Source: Arcobacteraceae bacterium
GTDB lineage: Bacteria; Campylobacterota; Campylobacteria; Campylobacterales; Arcobacteraceae
DNA: 64,000 bases
Assembly (NCBI GenBank): GCA_028687375.1
Contig: JAQUAG010000002.1
Coordinates: 186,001 to 250,000, forward strand
Direction of reading: 5' to 3'
Shown: piece by piece, positions 8,603 through 18,220 of the stretch
How the letters are laid out: every line of letters starts with the position of its first letter
How positions within the stretch are numbered: position 1 is the stretch's first letter
The notes under the pieces: model-generated
Seen by the model: only the letters and a program-made list of their open reading frames with translations
The model's database searches: none
Told to the model about the DNA's origin: nothing
Position numbers and translations under genes: made by a program

Positions 8603-9490
8603 TCACTTCTCTAACTTCTTCAAAACACCAAAACTCTCAATATCCAACTTAGAAAATGCAAACCATTTTTTACCTAAGTCTTTTAAACTAGCTCCGATAT
8701 GATAAATATTCACATCATCGATTATCATAAATCTATCATGTGAGTATTTGAAACTTTTTATTTCGATGGCTTTGTATTGGGCGTTGTATTTTTCAAGGTC
8801 GAGGGTGAGTTGTTTGGAGATAGTTTGTGTATAAATCATCACATCTATATTTTGATTTTTACTAAAAAGTGTTAAGACGCTATCATCTACATAATTATCT
8901 ATCAAGATGATTTTATTTTTTGCACTTCGTATCAAATCAGCTACAAATCTATAAGCATCGAACACTTCCCCATCGTAAAATATCCCTTGCTTTGGTTTGA
9001 TGGTTTTATCTTCTAACGCTTCAAAAAGCTTATTAAATTTTTCATCATTTTTTGATTGTTTGTTTTCTAAAGTTTCCAATCTTTGAAATATCAAAGCATT
9101 GTTTGAGATAAATTTTCGCATATTTACAAAAGCTTCGATTATTTGAATACTTACTTGCACGGCTATCTTGCTTTTGAGGACAGCGGAGAGCATTGATACA
9201 CCTTGTTCTGTGAAGACGTAAGGTAAATATTTCGTGTGTTTTCCCCATTCATTTTCTGAATCCAATCTTAAGGTCACAAATTGTGACCTTAAGATTTTGT
9301 ATTCGGCATCTGTCAATTGAAACCTAAAATTCTCAGGAAATCTCTCTATATTTCTTTTTACAGCTTGATTAAAAACTTTTGTTTCCACACCATAAAGTTC
9401 CGCCAAGTCACTATCTAACATCACTTGCAAACCCCTTACAGTATAAATCTTACTTTTTATATTTTCTTCATTTACCATAATTTCATTCAT
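8603..9490 (-). CDS. ORF6N-domain protein with PLD-like C-terminal domain, copy 1
   Basis: Residues 1-120 are an ORF6N domain (KIYTVRGLQVMLDSDLAELY near the start, then YVFTEQGVSML), a DNA-binding module common in phage and island proteins. The last ~135 residues, starting at QGIFYDG, carry HDRFMIID, a HxKx4D phospholipase-D motif with Arg for Lys, followed by HIGASLKDLGKKWFAFSK. One motif per chain suggests a dimer if it is active. I start at ATG 9490, one base after the sbcC stop, because GGAG lies 7 bases upstream inside sbcC. Two relatives with the same C-terminus lie at 43651 and 44670. The coding sequence contains a 33-bp inverted repeat. Confidence 0.85.
   Translation of the reverse strand: MNEIMVNEENIKSKIYTVRGLQVMLDSDLAELYGVETKVFNQAVKRNIERFPENFRFQLTDAEYKILRSQFVTLRLDSENEWGKHTKYLPYVFTEQGVSMLSAVLKSKIAVQVSIQIIEAFVNMRKFISNNALIFQRLETLENKQSKNDEKFNKLFEALEDKTIKPKQGIFYDGEVFDAYRFVADLIRSAKNKIILIDNYVDDSVLTLFSKNQNIDVMIYTQTISKQLTLDLEKYNAQYKAIEIKSFKYSHDRFMIIDDVNIYHIGASLKDLGKKWFAFSKLDIESFGVLKKLEK
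9264..9296. repeat. Perfect 33-bp intragenic inverted repeat in ORF6N copy 1
   Basis: Two 16-base arms (left arm AATCTTAAGGTCACAA) flank a single central base. It lies inside the ORF6N domain and encodes the KILRSQFVTLRL segment. The other ORF6N gene has a different palindrome at the matching codons (44308-44342). Confidence 0.95.
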
Positions 9491-9491
9491 C

Positions 9492-11861
9492 CTACAACTC
9501 CACAACTCTCTCAAACATCTCTTTTATCTCCATTTCATGAGATATTAAAAATATCTGTCGATACTGTTCTTTGATAGTATGAAAAGCTTCGAGTATCTCC
9601 ATTCTTCTACTTTCATCTTGACTACCAAACACTTCATCAAATGCCAAAAATCCAATATTTCCAGCACCACTTAGTTCCCCTAAAGTTTTTGAAATAGCGA
9701 TTCTTAAGACCAAGTTCGCAAGGTCAACTTCACCGCCACTAAATCTATCAATTGGAAACTTTTTACCCTCGTCGTAGATGTAGAAGTCAAAGTCATTATC
9801 TACTTCTATATGTTGGTATTTTCCTTTGGTGATTTGAGAGTACATCGTTGATGCTATGGTGGAGATTCTTGGGGCTACTTTTGAGTTGAGTTTGGTTTTA
9901 AATTCTCCAAGGGATAGTTTGATTTTCTCGTAGTCACTTACATCTTGTTGTTTGGTGGAGAGTTTTGCAAGGTGAGTTTTATTGCTATCGAGTGCATTTT
10001 GGAGTGTTTTTATCTCCCCATCTAGTGAGGCGATTTGTACTTTAAAATCGTTGATGATGGTGGTTAAACTATCTTTTTCTTTTTGGAGTTGTGTAAATGC
10101 TGTTTGTTTTTGTGTATGGGTTACTTCATCGTACACGACCGCTTTTATCTCATTTTCTTTTAATGAAAACAACTTTGTTTTCTCTTCTAGATTAGTTTTT
10201 AACTCTTCTAGCTCTTTTTGAACCACAGAAACTCTTTGCACTTCTGTTTGAAGTTTTTGGATAGTTTCATATTTTGGTTTTAGGGTTTGCTCTTTGAGTT
10301 CTAACTCTTGATGGATTTTCCCATCGTAACTATAAGTTGAAAGTTCATCTAGCTCTTTTTTATTTTGTTTCCCTTTGGCTTCCACCTCTTGAAAATGGGC
10401 TTGAACTTTTAAAAGGTCTTTTTGTTTTACCTCTATAATCGAGATTTTTTTTGCGAACTCTTGTAGCTCTTTTTCATCTTTTTCTTTTTGAGTATCAAGT
10501 GTAGTTTTTCTATTTTCAAAAACAAAAAGTTTCTCTTTGTACTTTTCAATCTTCTCTTTTTGGATAGATTCTACAGTTTCCAGCAAAGTAGATATAACAT
10601 TATCATACTCTTCAAGAAGTGGTCTTGTGCAAGTTGGGCAAGCTGAAGCTTTCCCTAAAGTTTCTATTTGAGCGATTTGAAGTTTTGTAGTATCGATAAG
10701 TTTTTGCTCCCCTGATATTTGAGAGTTGATAGCTTTTATCGCTGTATCATTTTCTTTGATTTTTGTTGATAAACTCTCCATTGAAAGTTTGCTAGTTTGA
10801 TGAGAAAGTTTGAGTTGATTATAATCTTTCACTTCAAGTTCAAGGATTTCAATATCTTTTTTGGCTTTTGAATATTGCTCTCTTAGTTGAGTTTGTTCTT
10901 TACCTAAACCATCAATTTTAAGCTGTATCTCTTTGAGTTTTTGCAACTCTTTAAGTTTGATTTGGAGTTGTTCATACTCAATTTTAAGTGGATTTAGATT
11001 TGAAAGCTCTTTTTGTTTGAGTTCTAGTGCTTGATAATCTGCTGTTGATTTTATTTGTTGCTTTGTTAATGAAGCTATTGAAGTTTTTAATACCTCTAAT
11101 TCACTTTGCAGTTTTGTTTTATTTTCTTTTGTTTTTTGTAAACTATCTAACTCTTTTTTGGCTTCAAGTTCTTTTGTTTTCAATATCTCCAATGTTTTTG
11201 AGTTGTTGGCTAACTCCTCTAAAATCTTCATTTTTGAATCATTTTGAATCTTGATAAGCCCCTCTTTGTGTGTCACTTCATCATTTGAAAGCAAAACTTC
11301 CCTAAAAGCATCAATTTCCCTTTTAAGTCCCCTACTTTTTTCAATCAGCATAGTTTCAACCGCATCGATTTTTTCCAACCCCAAAAGACGTCGTATCATC
11401 TTTTTTCTATCTTCTGGTTTGAGATTACTAAGGCTCGTAAGCTCTTTTTGAGAAGCAAATAATGTATGAAGAAACGCATCTTTATTCATCTTTGTAAGTT
11501 TAACTATGGAGTTCGTAACCTCTTTTGCACCAGTTGTGATAAGTTCACCATTTTTATAAAGTTTTGCATTTGCACTTAAAGTTTTACCTCGAAATTCCCT
11601 TGCAACTTTAAAAGTCGCATCATCAAATTCAAACTCTAAAGTAACCGACACAACCTCTTTTTCACTCACATTTGAGTTACGAATCAGCTCTTTTGAACCT
11701 TTATTTTTGAGTTCACCATAAAGTGCAAAAAGTATAGCTTCAAAGATGGTTGATTTTCCACTTCCATTTTTACCTATGATTCCAACTAAACCTTCTTCAA
11801 AAGCGAAAGTTTTATGGGTGTATTTTTTAAAGTTTAGTAGTTCAAGATTAAAGAGTATCAT
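9492..11861 (-). CDS. sbcC: SbcC/Rad50-type exonuclease ATPase subunit
   Basis: 789 residues. The N-terminal Walker A GKNGSGKS is followed by long heptad-rich coiled coils, a zinc-hook CPTC near residue 407 and a second coil. The C-terminal lobe has the FSGGE signature and a Walker B with the FDEVFGS D-loop. With SbcD it forms the ATP-driven nuclease that opens hairpins and blocked DNA ends. I start at 11861 because AAGAAGG is suitably placed upstream; the in-frame ATG at 11876 lacks a site. It overlaps sbcD by 14 bases. Shorter than E. coli SbcC (over 1000), as is usual for compact Rad50-like forms. Confidence 0.92.
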   Translation of the reverse strand: MILFNLELLNFKKYTHKTFAFEEGLVGIIGKNGSGKSTIFEAILFALYGELKNKGSKELIRNSNVSEKEVVSVTLEFEFDDATFKVAREFRGKTLSANAKLYKNGELITTGAKEVTNSIVKLTKMNKDAFLHTLFASQKELTSLSNLKPEDRKKMIRRLLGLEKIDAVETMLIEKSRGLKREIDAFREVLLSNDEVTHKEGLIKIQNDSKMKILEELANNSKTLEILKTKELEAKKELDSLQKTKENKTKLQSELEVLKTSIASLTKQQIKSTADYQALELKQKELSNLNPLKIEYEQLQIKLKELQKLKEIQLKIDGLGKEQTQLREQYSKAKKDIEILELEVKDYNQLKLSHQTSKLSMESLSTKIKENDTAIKAINSQISGEQKLIDTTKLQIAQIETLGKASACPTCTRPLLEEYDNVISTLLETVESIQKEKIEKYKEKLFVFENRKTTLDTQKEKDEKELQEFAKKISIIEVKQKDLLKVQAHFQEVEAKGKQNKKELDELSTYSYDGKIHQELELKEQTLKPKYETIQKLQTEVQRVSVVQKELEELKTNLEEKTKLFSLKENEIKAVVYDEVTHTQKQTAFTQLQKEKDSLTTIINDFKVQIASLDGEIKTLQNALDSNKTHLAKLSTKQQDVSDYEKIKLSLGEFKTKLNSKVAPRISTIASTMYSQITKGKYQHIEVDNDFDFYIYDEGKKFPIDRFSGGEVDLANLVLRIAISKTLGELSGAGNIGFLAFDEVFGSQDESRRMEILEAFHTIKEQYRQIFLISHEMEIKEMFERVVEL

Positions 11862-12966
11862 TGTTACCTTCTTCATAAAAGCTAAATAACTCTTGGATTT
11901 TATTTTTCAATCTATCAAAATCAACCTCATTTGCATCCTCTTTGATATGCTCTATAAAATAATCTTCAAGAGAAAGTGACTCTACATCGTCTATTGTTTT
12001 TAAGTCATTTGAGCTTTTAAACTCCCTTTTAACATTGACATAAAGGGCGTTTTGAAATATCTTTTTGATATCAGCTGTGTTTATATCGATTGATTGGAGA
12101 GTTGTTAAGTTTGTTAGTTTCACTTCACAAATAGTATCTTTGATATTTGACAATTCAAGTTTTTCTATACTCGGGAAAAAATCCTCACAATCTATCTCAA
12201 AAAAGAGAATCGGACGAATATCTATCTCTTTGTACGCAACTTTGAGTTCATCTTCAAGTGTGACGATGACAAAACCTTTTGAGTTTCTTTTATCGTTGAG
12301 ACTTGTTCGCTCAGTACTTCCGCTGTAGTAAACATTTTCATGTTTACCAACTTTTCCAAACCCATGCCAATGTCCAAGTGCTACATAATCAATTTTAGAA
12401 AATATATACTCTTTAGAGGCTGGATAGACCCACTCTCCAAATTCTTGCATCAAATACCAAGCACCAACAGAGCAATGCATCATCATAATGTTTTTTTTAG
12501 TTTCACTAATTGACTCTTCACAAAGCTCTATTTGAGAGAGTGCTTTTGAATCATCGTTCATATGCGGAAGACAATGAAATATAATATCTTTAAACTCATA
12601 TTTTTTGTATTGTTGCTCATAAGCTACATATAGATTTTCAAAATTTTCAAATATTTTTAGGATAGGACTACTAAGATTAGTTCGTGGAGTTGAGTGATTT
12701 CCTGCTATAAGGATAAATGGGATATTCAAGGAGTTGATGATTTTAAACTGTTCAAGTGCAAAAGTAATAGCACGATTGCTAGGGCTTGTACGATGAAACA
12801 AATCTCCAGTATGGATGATGAAATCAGGTTTTATCTCTTTTATTTGTTCAACAACTTGTGAAAAAGCATCATAAAAATCTGCTTCTCTTTGGTTGATATT
12901 GTCACTATTTAAAACATCCAAATCGTTAAAACCAAGGTGAGTGTCGCTAAAGTGAAGTATCGTCAT
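11848..12966 (-). CDS. sbcD: SbcD/Mre11-type nuclease subunit
   Basis: 372 residues with the calcineurin-like phosphoesterase motifs in order: FSDTHLG near residue 6, HTGDLFH near 53, AGNHSTP near 90, then HC and GHWHG further on, which together bind two metal ions. The C-terminal ~100 residues form the capping and SbcC-binding part. It is the first gene of the minus-strand run sbcD-sbcC-ORF6N-helicase-nuclease. The 108 bases upstream should carry the promoter; I cannot single out boxes with confidence. Confidence 0.92.
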   Translation of the reverse strand: MTILHFSDTHLGFNDLDVLNSDNINQREADFYDAFSQVVEQIKEIKPDFIIHTGDLFHRTSPSNRAITFALEQFKIINSLNIPFILIAGNHSTPRTNLSSPILKIFENFENLYVAYEQQYKKYEFKDIIFHCLPHMNDDSKALSQIELCEESISETKKNIMMMHCSVGAWYLMQEFGEWVYPASKEYIFSKIDYVALGHWHGFGKVGKHENVYYSGSTERTSLNDKRNSKGFVIVTLEDELKVAYKEIDIRPILFFEIDCEDFFPSIEKLELSNIKDTICEVKLTNLTTLQSIDINTADIKKIFQNALYVNVKREFKSSNDLKTIDDVESLSLEDYFIEHIKEDANEVDFDRLKNKIQELFSFYEEGNNDTL

Positions 12967-13074
12967 TTGTCTATTGTTTCCAGTTCAATTAAAATATATC
13001 AATATGATAGCAATATTTTGTCACGAATACTGTTACGAAAAAAGAATTTACCTAACTTTTCAAAATTTTCTTAC

Positions 13075-13383
13075 CTAGTGATACAGTCTCTCTTTTAACT
13101 CATCACTCTTTATAGGTTGAGCCTTTTGGGTTTGCTCTTTGCCACAATATCTACAAAACAAATCATCTTTTTCAATCAGTTCTTCACAGTATTTGCACTC
13201 TTTTAATTCTCTTCGAACAACCACATTACTCTTAATAGGTGAAACTATTAAAGCGATGATAAATCCAAACAATGGAGATAAAATAAGTGACAATAAAATA
13301 AATCCAACTCCAGAACGCCCTTTTGTGTCAGCATATACCCCAACTAATATTGAAAATACAATCCAACCTATAAAAAAATCCAT
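13075..13383 (-). CDS. Small membrane protein with zinc ribbon
   Basis: 102 residues: two hydrophobic helices (about 2-18 and 26-50) and then a zinc-ribbon CKYC...CRYCGK in the cytosolic tail (residues 63-81). AAAGGA lies 7 bases upstream of the ATG. Such two-helix plus zinc-ribbon proteins are common and of unknown role. It stands alone between sbcD and the small lipoprotein gene on the same strand. Confidence 0.75.
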   Translation of the reverse strand: MDFFIGWIVFSILVGVYADTKGRSGVGFILLSLILSPLFGFIIALIVSPIKSNVVVRRELKECKYCEELIEKDDLFCRYCGKEQTQKAQPIKSDELKERLYH

Positions 13384-13409
13384 TTATAATCCTTTGTAGT
13401 TCGCTGTTT

Positions 13410-13517
13410 TTATTTTAGTATTCTTACTAAATCATTTCCTAGATTATTTGTATTTGTTGCACAACCAGTTACAAATAAGGAGAGAATTAGAGTGATTAGA
13501 AAAAGATATTTTTTCAT
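13410..13517 (-). CDS. Predicted 35-residue lipoprotein
   Basis: The peptide starts MKKYLFLITLILSL and continues to a lipobox VTGC-A with the lipidated Cys at residue 19. That leaves a mature part of only 17 residues rich in Asn/Thr. AAAGGC lies 5 bases upstream of the ATG. The lipobox and ribosome site in a stretch otherwise lacking genes support it, although such a short gene could be a truncated relic. It may be cotranscribed with the zinc-ribbon protein. Confidence 0.6.
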   Translation of the reverse strand: MKKYLFLITLILSLFVTGCATNTNNLGNDLVRILK

Positions 13518-13579
13518 TTATTGCCTTTTTTTATTTTTGCGAATTTTATCTAATTTGGTTTTAAATAAGAGGTAATTTT

Positions 13580-14059
13580 TTAGAAAGTATCATCTCTAAG
13601 AGCTTCTCTACTTGCTTTATCAACCATTGAAAAAATCTTATCGATTTCATCTTTTAAATTTTTTTGTTTATGCCCTTTTATTTTTACAAATCTACACTCG
13701 TATCTATCAATCCACTTGAAAAAGTTTTGGTATAAAATATGATTGTTGATAAGTTTATTTTTGCTGTTTTGATAATTATTTTGTGTCAATTTATCTCTCC
13801 TATCAAGCAAAGATAAAATATTTTGACAGTCTGTATAGATAACCAAAGAATAGCTATTTGGTGCTATATCTTCAAATGCCCAAAGAAGTGTTTCTAACTC
13901 TAATTTGGTTGAAGATGTGTTTTGAAACTTTTTTGTTTTGATAAGATTTGAACTCTCTTGTGATAATTCTAATTTATCTAAAAAAAGATACGCTCCATAA
14001 CCAATCTTTAGTTGCGGATTTACACTTCCATCTGTAAAAAGGTATTTATAGTTCATCAT
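13580..14059 (-). CDS. RNase H-like protein
   Basis: 159 residues with the RNase HI fold pattern: FTDGS near residue 8, a KLELETL glutamate near 53, YTDCQ near 75 and a late Asp in SMVDKASREAL near 147. The acidic residues expected for RNA-DNA hybrid cleavage are therefore in place. A basic stretch (WIDRYECRFVKIKGHKQK) matches the GH loop before the last Asp. It overlaps the end of acyP by 14 bases and is probably coupled to it. Whether it is the main rnhA of the cell cannot be judged here. Confidence 0.75.
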   Translation of the reverse strand: MMNYKYLFTDGSVNPQLKIGYGAYLFLDKLELSQESSNLIKTKKFQNTSSTKLELETLLWAFEDIAPNSYSLVIYTDCQNILSLLDRRDKLTQNNYQNSKNKLINNHILYQNFFKWIDRYECRFVKIKGHKQKNLKDEIDKIFSMVDKASREALRDDTF

Positions 14060-14324
14060 ATCTGATGTGAAATATTTCAGTAAAAGATAGAGTTGAGGGG
14101 AAAATCTCTATCTTTTCAACGATACTATCTGGTGAACCTTGTTTTAAAATCTCTAAAAATCTCTCAGTATCTTCTTTTTTACAAGTCACACAAGCTTCAA
14201 CATCTCCATTTGGCAAGTTTTTTACATACCCTTTAAAGTTCTCTTTCAAAGCATTTTCACAGACATTTTTTCTGTAATATACCCCTTGAACTCTCCCTTT
14301 TATTATGTACTTATGATTTATCAT
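14046..14324 (-). CDS. acyP: Acylphosphatase
   Basis: 92 residues, the standard length. The active-site loop GRVQGVYYRKNV carries the catalytic Arg, and the Asn of GYVKNLPNGDVE completes the site. It hydrolyses acyl phosphates in the cytosol. AAGGAG is spaced 7 bases before the ATG and a TATAAT lies a short distance further upstream. It is the first gene of a two-gene unit with the RNase H-like gene. Confidence 0.92.
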   Translation of the reverse strand: MINHKYIIKGRVQGVYYRKNVCENALKENFKGYVKNLPNGDVEACVTCKKEDTERFLEILKQGSPDSIVEKIEIFPSTLSFTEIFHIRYDEL

Positions 14325-14345
14325 TATTTTTCTCCTTATTAAACT

Positions 14346-14351
14346 ATTATA
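14346..14351 (-). promoter_or_regulatory. Candidate -10 box (TATAAT) for acyP
   Basis: The minus strand reads TATAAT 22 bases upstream of the acyP ATG. No strong -35 is needed by the vegetative sigma factor of this group. The same ~210-bp interval must also hold the promoter of the divergent kinase gene at 14536. Confidence 0.5.
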
Positions 14352-14535
14352 ATTTTTTCTAAAATGATTAAAAATCGGGTAATTGATTTGCTATGATACC
14401 GATATACTCATAATGAAAGAGTTTAAACTCCAAGTCTAATAATTATTAGAAAATTAAAATATAATTTAATATAATGTATAACATAAAAAATATGTATAAA
14501 ATATTTTAATTGAATGAGGGAGTTCTAGAGAAAAA

Positions 14536-16335
14536 ATGAGTTTTAAATTTCTAAAAGATAATTTTTTATTAATGAGTATTGCAATAGCAATATTTTTGAT
14601 TTGTACAATTTTTATAGGTGCAAATTATCTAAAAGATCAATTATTTGTTGTAGAACAAAATAAATATAGTATTATCGCTTCTAATATGAGAAACCGAACA
14701 GCTAATTTGATATCCGATAAACATAGTTCCACTACTGCTATTGCATTAAGCCTTTCAAATAATTCAGATTTGATAAATATTTTTCAAAATCAACGACAAT
14801 ATAATGCTGTTAATAACCTATCTAAAGTTCTTGCTGATTCGACTGATTATAAAAACGTTTGGATTCAGCTTATAAATACAGAAGGTCAAAGTATATATCG
14901 AAGTTGGGATAACTCTAAAGGGGATTCTTTATCAACAATAAGAGGAGATGTGCAGAAAGTTTTAACTACAAAACAGATGGTAAAAAGTATCTCTGTAGGA
15001 AAATATACCATCTCTTTTAAAAGTATGGCACCAATTTTTGATGGAGAGAAATTTGTAGGTATCATTGAAGTTATTACCCATTTTAATTCCCTTTCAAATA
15101 AACTTGCTATTGATAATATAGATTCGCTCTTTATTGCTGATAAGAAGTTCAAAAATCAACTCAAAAAAGCTGTGACGAAAAGATTTATCGATGGATACTA
15201 TATCGCAAATTTAGAACCTTCAACATCGATGTTAGAGTTTCTAGAAAATAATAATATTGATAAACTAATAGCCATAGATGACTTTAAAATACTCGATGAT
15301 AATATTGTTACCTCCTATAGAATTAAAGATGAATCAAATAATGTGATAGGTTATGCACTATTAAAATATCGTTTAAGTGCTGTTAATAATCAAGATATCA
15401 ATACTTTTGCCGTACTTATCAAATTTTTTACATTTGTTTTACTTGCATTTGTTGTAGGTGTTATCTATCTGTTTAAACTTTACAAAGATTCAAAAGAGAC
15501 TGAAGAAGATTTGGAAAATATGCAGAAATACGAAGCTATTCTAAAACAAAAAGTGATTGAAAAAACTCATGAATTAGCTGACTTAAATGCCACTCTTGAA
15601 GAGAGAATCCGTATAGAATTAGAAAAAAACAAAAATCAAGATATTATGTTACAACAACAATCAAAACTAGCAGCTATTGGAGAGATGATAGACGCGGTTG
15701 CTCACCAATGGAAACAACCAATCAATATTATTAAAATGAGAGTTGATACTTTGGGGTATGATTTTACCGATAAGCTTGTAAATCAAGAATATATCACAGA
15801 TTTTCAAACTAAAATATTTCACCAAATCAAACATATGACAGATACACTTGATGGATTTAGAAGTTTTTTTAGACCAAATAAAGAGTTGAAAGAGTTTGAT
15901 ATGAAAATTGCAGTTGATAAAGTCCTACTATTAATAAAAGATGAATTTATAAAACATCAAATAAATATAGATGTAAATGTTATTCAAAACTTTCAATTGC
16001 TAGGGATGGAGAATGAGTTCAAGCACCTTATACTAAATATTCTCAATAATGCTAAAGATGCATTCTATGACAATAACATAGAAAATAGAAATATAACAAT
16101 CAATATCTTACTAGATGATAAAAGTAAAAAAATAGAAATTTGCGATAATGCAGGGGGAATTCCAAGTGAAATCATTGAACATATTTTTAAAGCAAATGTA
16201 ACAACAAAAGAGCAAGGGAAAGGGACTGGAATTGGACTTTACATGAGTAGCCAAATAGCTGTAAAACATCATGGAACGCTCAGTGCTATTAATATAGAAA
16301 ATGGTGCAAAATTTATTTTTGAGCAACTATTCTAG
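14536..16335 (+). CDS. Membrane histidine kinase with periplasmic Cache-like sensor
   Basis: 599 residues. Helices at about 10-30 and 295-315 bracket a ~260-residue periplasmic region with a SIYRSWDNSKGDSLS motif of the dCache type (the chemoreceptor at 57269 has a similar [14 protein letters not shown]). A coiled coil follows, then HisKA with His390 in AVAHQWKQP, and the ATPase domain with NILNNAKDA, DNAGG and KGTGIGL boxes. No response regulator is adjacent, so it is an orphan kinase. It faces the heme-sensor kinase tail to tail with a 20-base gap. Confidence 0.88.
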   Translation: MSFKFLKDNFLLMSIAIAIFLICTIFIGANYLKDQLFVVEQNKYSIIASNMRNRTANLISDKHSSTTAIALSLSNNSDLINIFQNQRQYNAVNNLSKVLADSTDYKNVWIQLINTEGQSIYRSWDNSKGDSLSTIRGDVQKVLTTKQMVKSISVGKYTISFKSMAPIFDGEKFVGIIEVITHFNSLSNKLAIDNIDSLFIADKKFKNQLKKAVTKRFIDGYYIANLEPSTSMLEFLENNNIDKLIAIDDFKILDDNIVTSYRIKDESNNVIGYALLKYRLSAVNNQDINTFAVLIKFFTFVLLAFVVGVIYLFKLYKDSKETEEDLENMQKYEAILKQKVIEKTHELADLNATLEERIRIELEKNKNQDIMLQQQSKLAAIGEMIDAVAHQWKQPINIIKMRVDTLGYDFTDKLVNQEYITDFQTKIFHQIKHMTDTLDGFRSFFRPNKELKEFDMKIAVDKVLLLIKDEFIKHQINIDVNVIQNFQLLGMENEFKHLILNILNNAKDAFYDNNIENRNITINILLDDKSKKIEICDNAGGIPSEIIEHIFKANVTTKEQGKGTGIGLYMSSQIAVKHHGTLSAINIENGAKFIFEQLF

Positions 16336-16355
16336 GAAAGATGGATGCAATTTTA

Positions 16356-18152
16356 TTAAATTGCATCAAGACTAAATTTTATTGAAATTTTAAGCCCTTT
16401 ATATTGCTCTCCATTGTATTCAAATGAACAATTCTCAGCTACCATCATACCGTTAAATTGTTCTTTCACAAGTTGATAAGCGATATATAATCCCAACCCT
16501 TTTCCAACGCTTTGGTGTTTAGTTGTAAAATAAGCTTCAAAAAGCTTATTTATAATTATATCATCAACTCCACCTCCACTATCTTTTATCTCTAAAAGAT
16601 AACTGTTTTCCACTTTATGAAAATCTACAAATATCACTTTATTATCAATTGTGTGTTCTTTTATATTATTCAAAATATTTGAGATAATTTGCATAAATTC
16701 ATTTTCATATACTAAAAGATGCACCTTTTCAATATTTTTAATCACTTCTATTTTATTTGATGATAAATAGCTACTATAGTCATTCAAAACTTTAGTTATT
16801 AACTGTTCAATATCAACCTCTTTTTTTATAGAATCTCTTGTAAACAATAATTTAAAATCATCTATTGTCTTAGAAAGACTTTGAACATTGTGATTGATAG
16901 TAGTTGACATCTTTTCTACATCTTCAGAAGATAACATATTCATCTCATTTTTAAATTGCATTGTTGTAGCTAAAGTACTCACCACAGATAAAGGTTGTCT
17001 CCAATGATGTGAAATATTTTCTAAAAGAACTGACATTGTTTTTAATTTCGCCATCTCTTCTGTTTTTGTTCTTAATTTGTTGAGTTCAGTTACATCCCTA
17101 GCAGCTGCAAATACACCTGCTATATTTCCATTTTCATCATTGTATGTTGTAGCATTGTAAAGTACATCTATCGTTTTCCCATCTTTATTTTTCAATTGCA
17201 ATGGATAATCCAATACTTTCCCCTCTTCTAAAGCCTTTTCATAACCTTTTTTTGCATCATCTCTATTTATAAAATACGAAGAAAAATCAGAACCTATTAA
17301 TTCATCTCTTGATATACCTATCGCCTCAACAGTAGCTTTATTTAGACCAGTAATTTTTCCGTCACTTGAAATTGTTACCAATGGATCAATACTAGCTTCA
17401 AGTAAATTTCTATGATAAATATTTTGTTGAGAGATTTCTTTTGTTTGAATTTTAACTTCTTCTTCTAGTCTTTTATTATTTGTAAGTTGCTTATGTATCA
17501 ATAAAGCAATAATAATACTAAAAGTCATAATGATAATTTTACCAAGTATAGATATCCACTCTATATTTGAAATTTGTTCTAAAAAATGATTTGCATTTAA
17601 AGTGACACTAATTCCACCTCGAATATCTCCAACTTTATACCCTTGGTCTTGATGACACAACAAACACTCCTCTTGCACAATCAAAGGTCCCATATATTTG
17701 AACTTATTCTCTTGAAATTTAAAATACTCTGTTCCTTTCGTTTTTTCAAAATATTCTAATGCTTCTGTTTCAAATTTATCTGCTTTATTATATGGATTTT
17801 TGAGTTTTAAACTAGAGATATGAAAAGAAAAATCGTTATTTTCTAGTTGTTCTGAAAGTTGTCTTGTCATCCAAGCTGGATTAATTCTAATCAAAGTTAA
17901 TTCATCACTAACTTTCAAAGTATTATTTTCTAGATAGGGATTTGGTTTCATCCCCTCTTTTGGTTTTACATACACCCCACCATATTGTGCATTCCAATGT
18001 CTCATATTTACTAAGCTTAAATAGTGAGTTTTAGCCTCTTTAACTAAAGTTTCTTTTTGATTATTAATAAGAGAGTCTCTATAAAAATTGATAAAAAGAT
18101 CTGTCACAACTATAACAACAATCAGTAAGAAATAATTAATAATAATTTTCAT
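16356..18152 (-). CDS. Histidine kinase with DUF3365/Tll0287-like heme-binding sensor and PAS
   Basis: 598 residues: a membrane helix at 5-22, a periplasmic domain with one CxxCH heme-c motif (CLLCH, Cys163-His167) followed by the GDIRGGISV segment typical of DUF3365/Tll0287, a second helix near 203-222, a PAS domain near 250-355, HisKA with SHHWRQP (about His383) and an ATPase domain with GKGLGLY. It probably senses redox state or a gas such as NO or O2 through the heme. The GGDEF/EAL protein at 28032 has the same sensor type. No partner regulator lies nearby. Confidence 0.87.
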   Translation of the reverse strand: MKIIINYFLLIVVIVVTDLFINFYRDSLINNQKETLVKEAKTHYLSLVNMRHWNAQYGGVYVKPKEGMKPNPYLENNTLKVSDELTLIRINPAWMTRQLSEQLENNDFSFHISSLKLKNPYNKADKFETEALEYFEKTKGTEYFKFQENKFKYMGPLIVQEECLLCHQDQGYKVGDIRGGISVTLNANHFLEQISNIEWISILGKIIIMTFSIIIALLIHKQLTNNKRLEEEVKIQTKEISQQNIYHRNLLEASIDPLVTISSDGKITGLNKATVEAIGISRDELIGSDFSSYFINRDDAKKGYEKALEEGKVLDYPLQLKNKDGKTIDVLYNATTYNDENGNIAGVFAAARDVTELNKLRTKTEEMAKLKTMSVLLENISHHWRQPLSVVSTLATTMQFKNEMNMLSSEDVEKMSTTINHNVQSLSKTIDDFKLLFTRDSIKKEVDIEQLITKVLNDYSSYLSSNKIEVIKNIEKVHLLVYENEFMQIISNILNNIKEHTIDNKVIFVDFHKVENSYLLEIKDSGGGVDDIIINKLFEAYFTTKHQSVGKGLGLYIAYQLVKEQFNGMMVAENCSFEYNGEQYKGLKISIKFSLDAI

Positions 18153-18220
18153 TTGAATCCTTCAAATATTAAGGGGGATTATAACACTATAGATATTAAA
18201 TAAATCAACTCAAAATCTAA

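Noticed and set aside
9982-11451. Open frames on the plus strand opposite sbcC
   Set aside because: They mirror the Lys/Glu-rich coiled coil, which gives Phe/Ser/Leu-rich frames on the other strand; no start signals.
14536-18152. The two adjacent kinases as a two-component system with a regulator
   Set aside because: Neither has a receiver domain nor a neighbouring response regulator.
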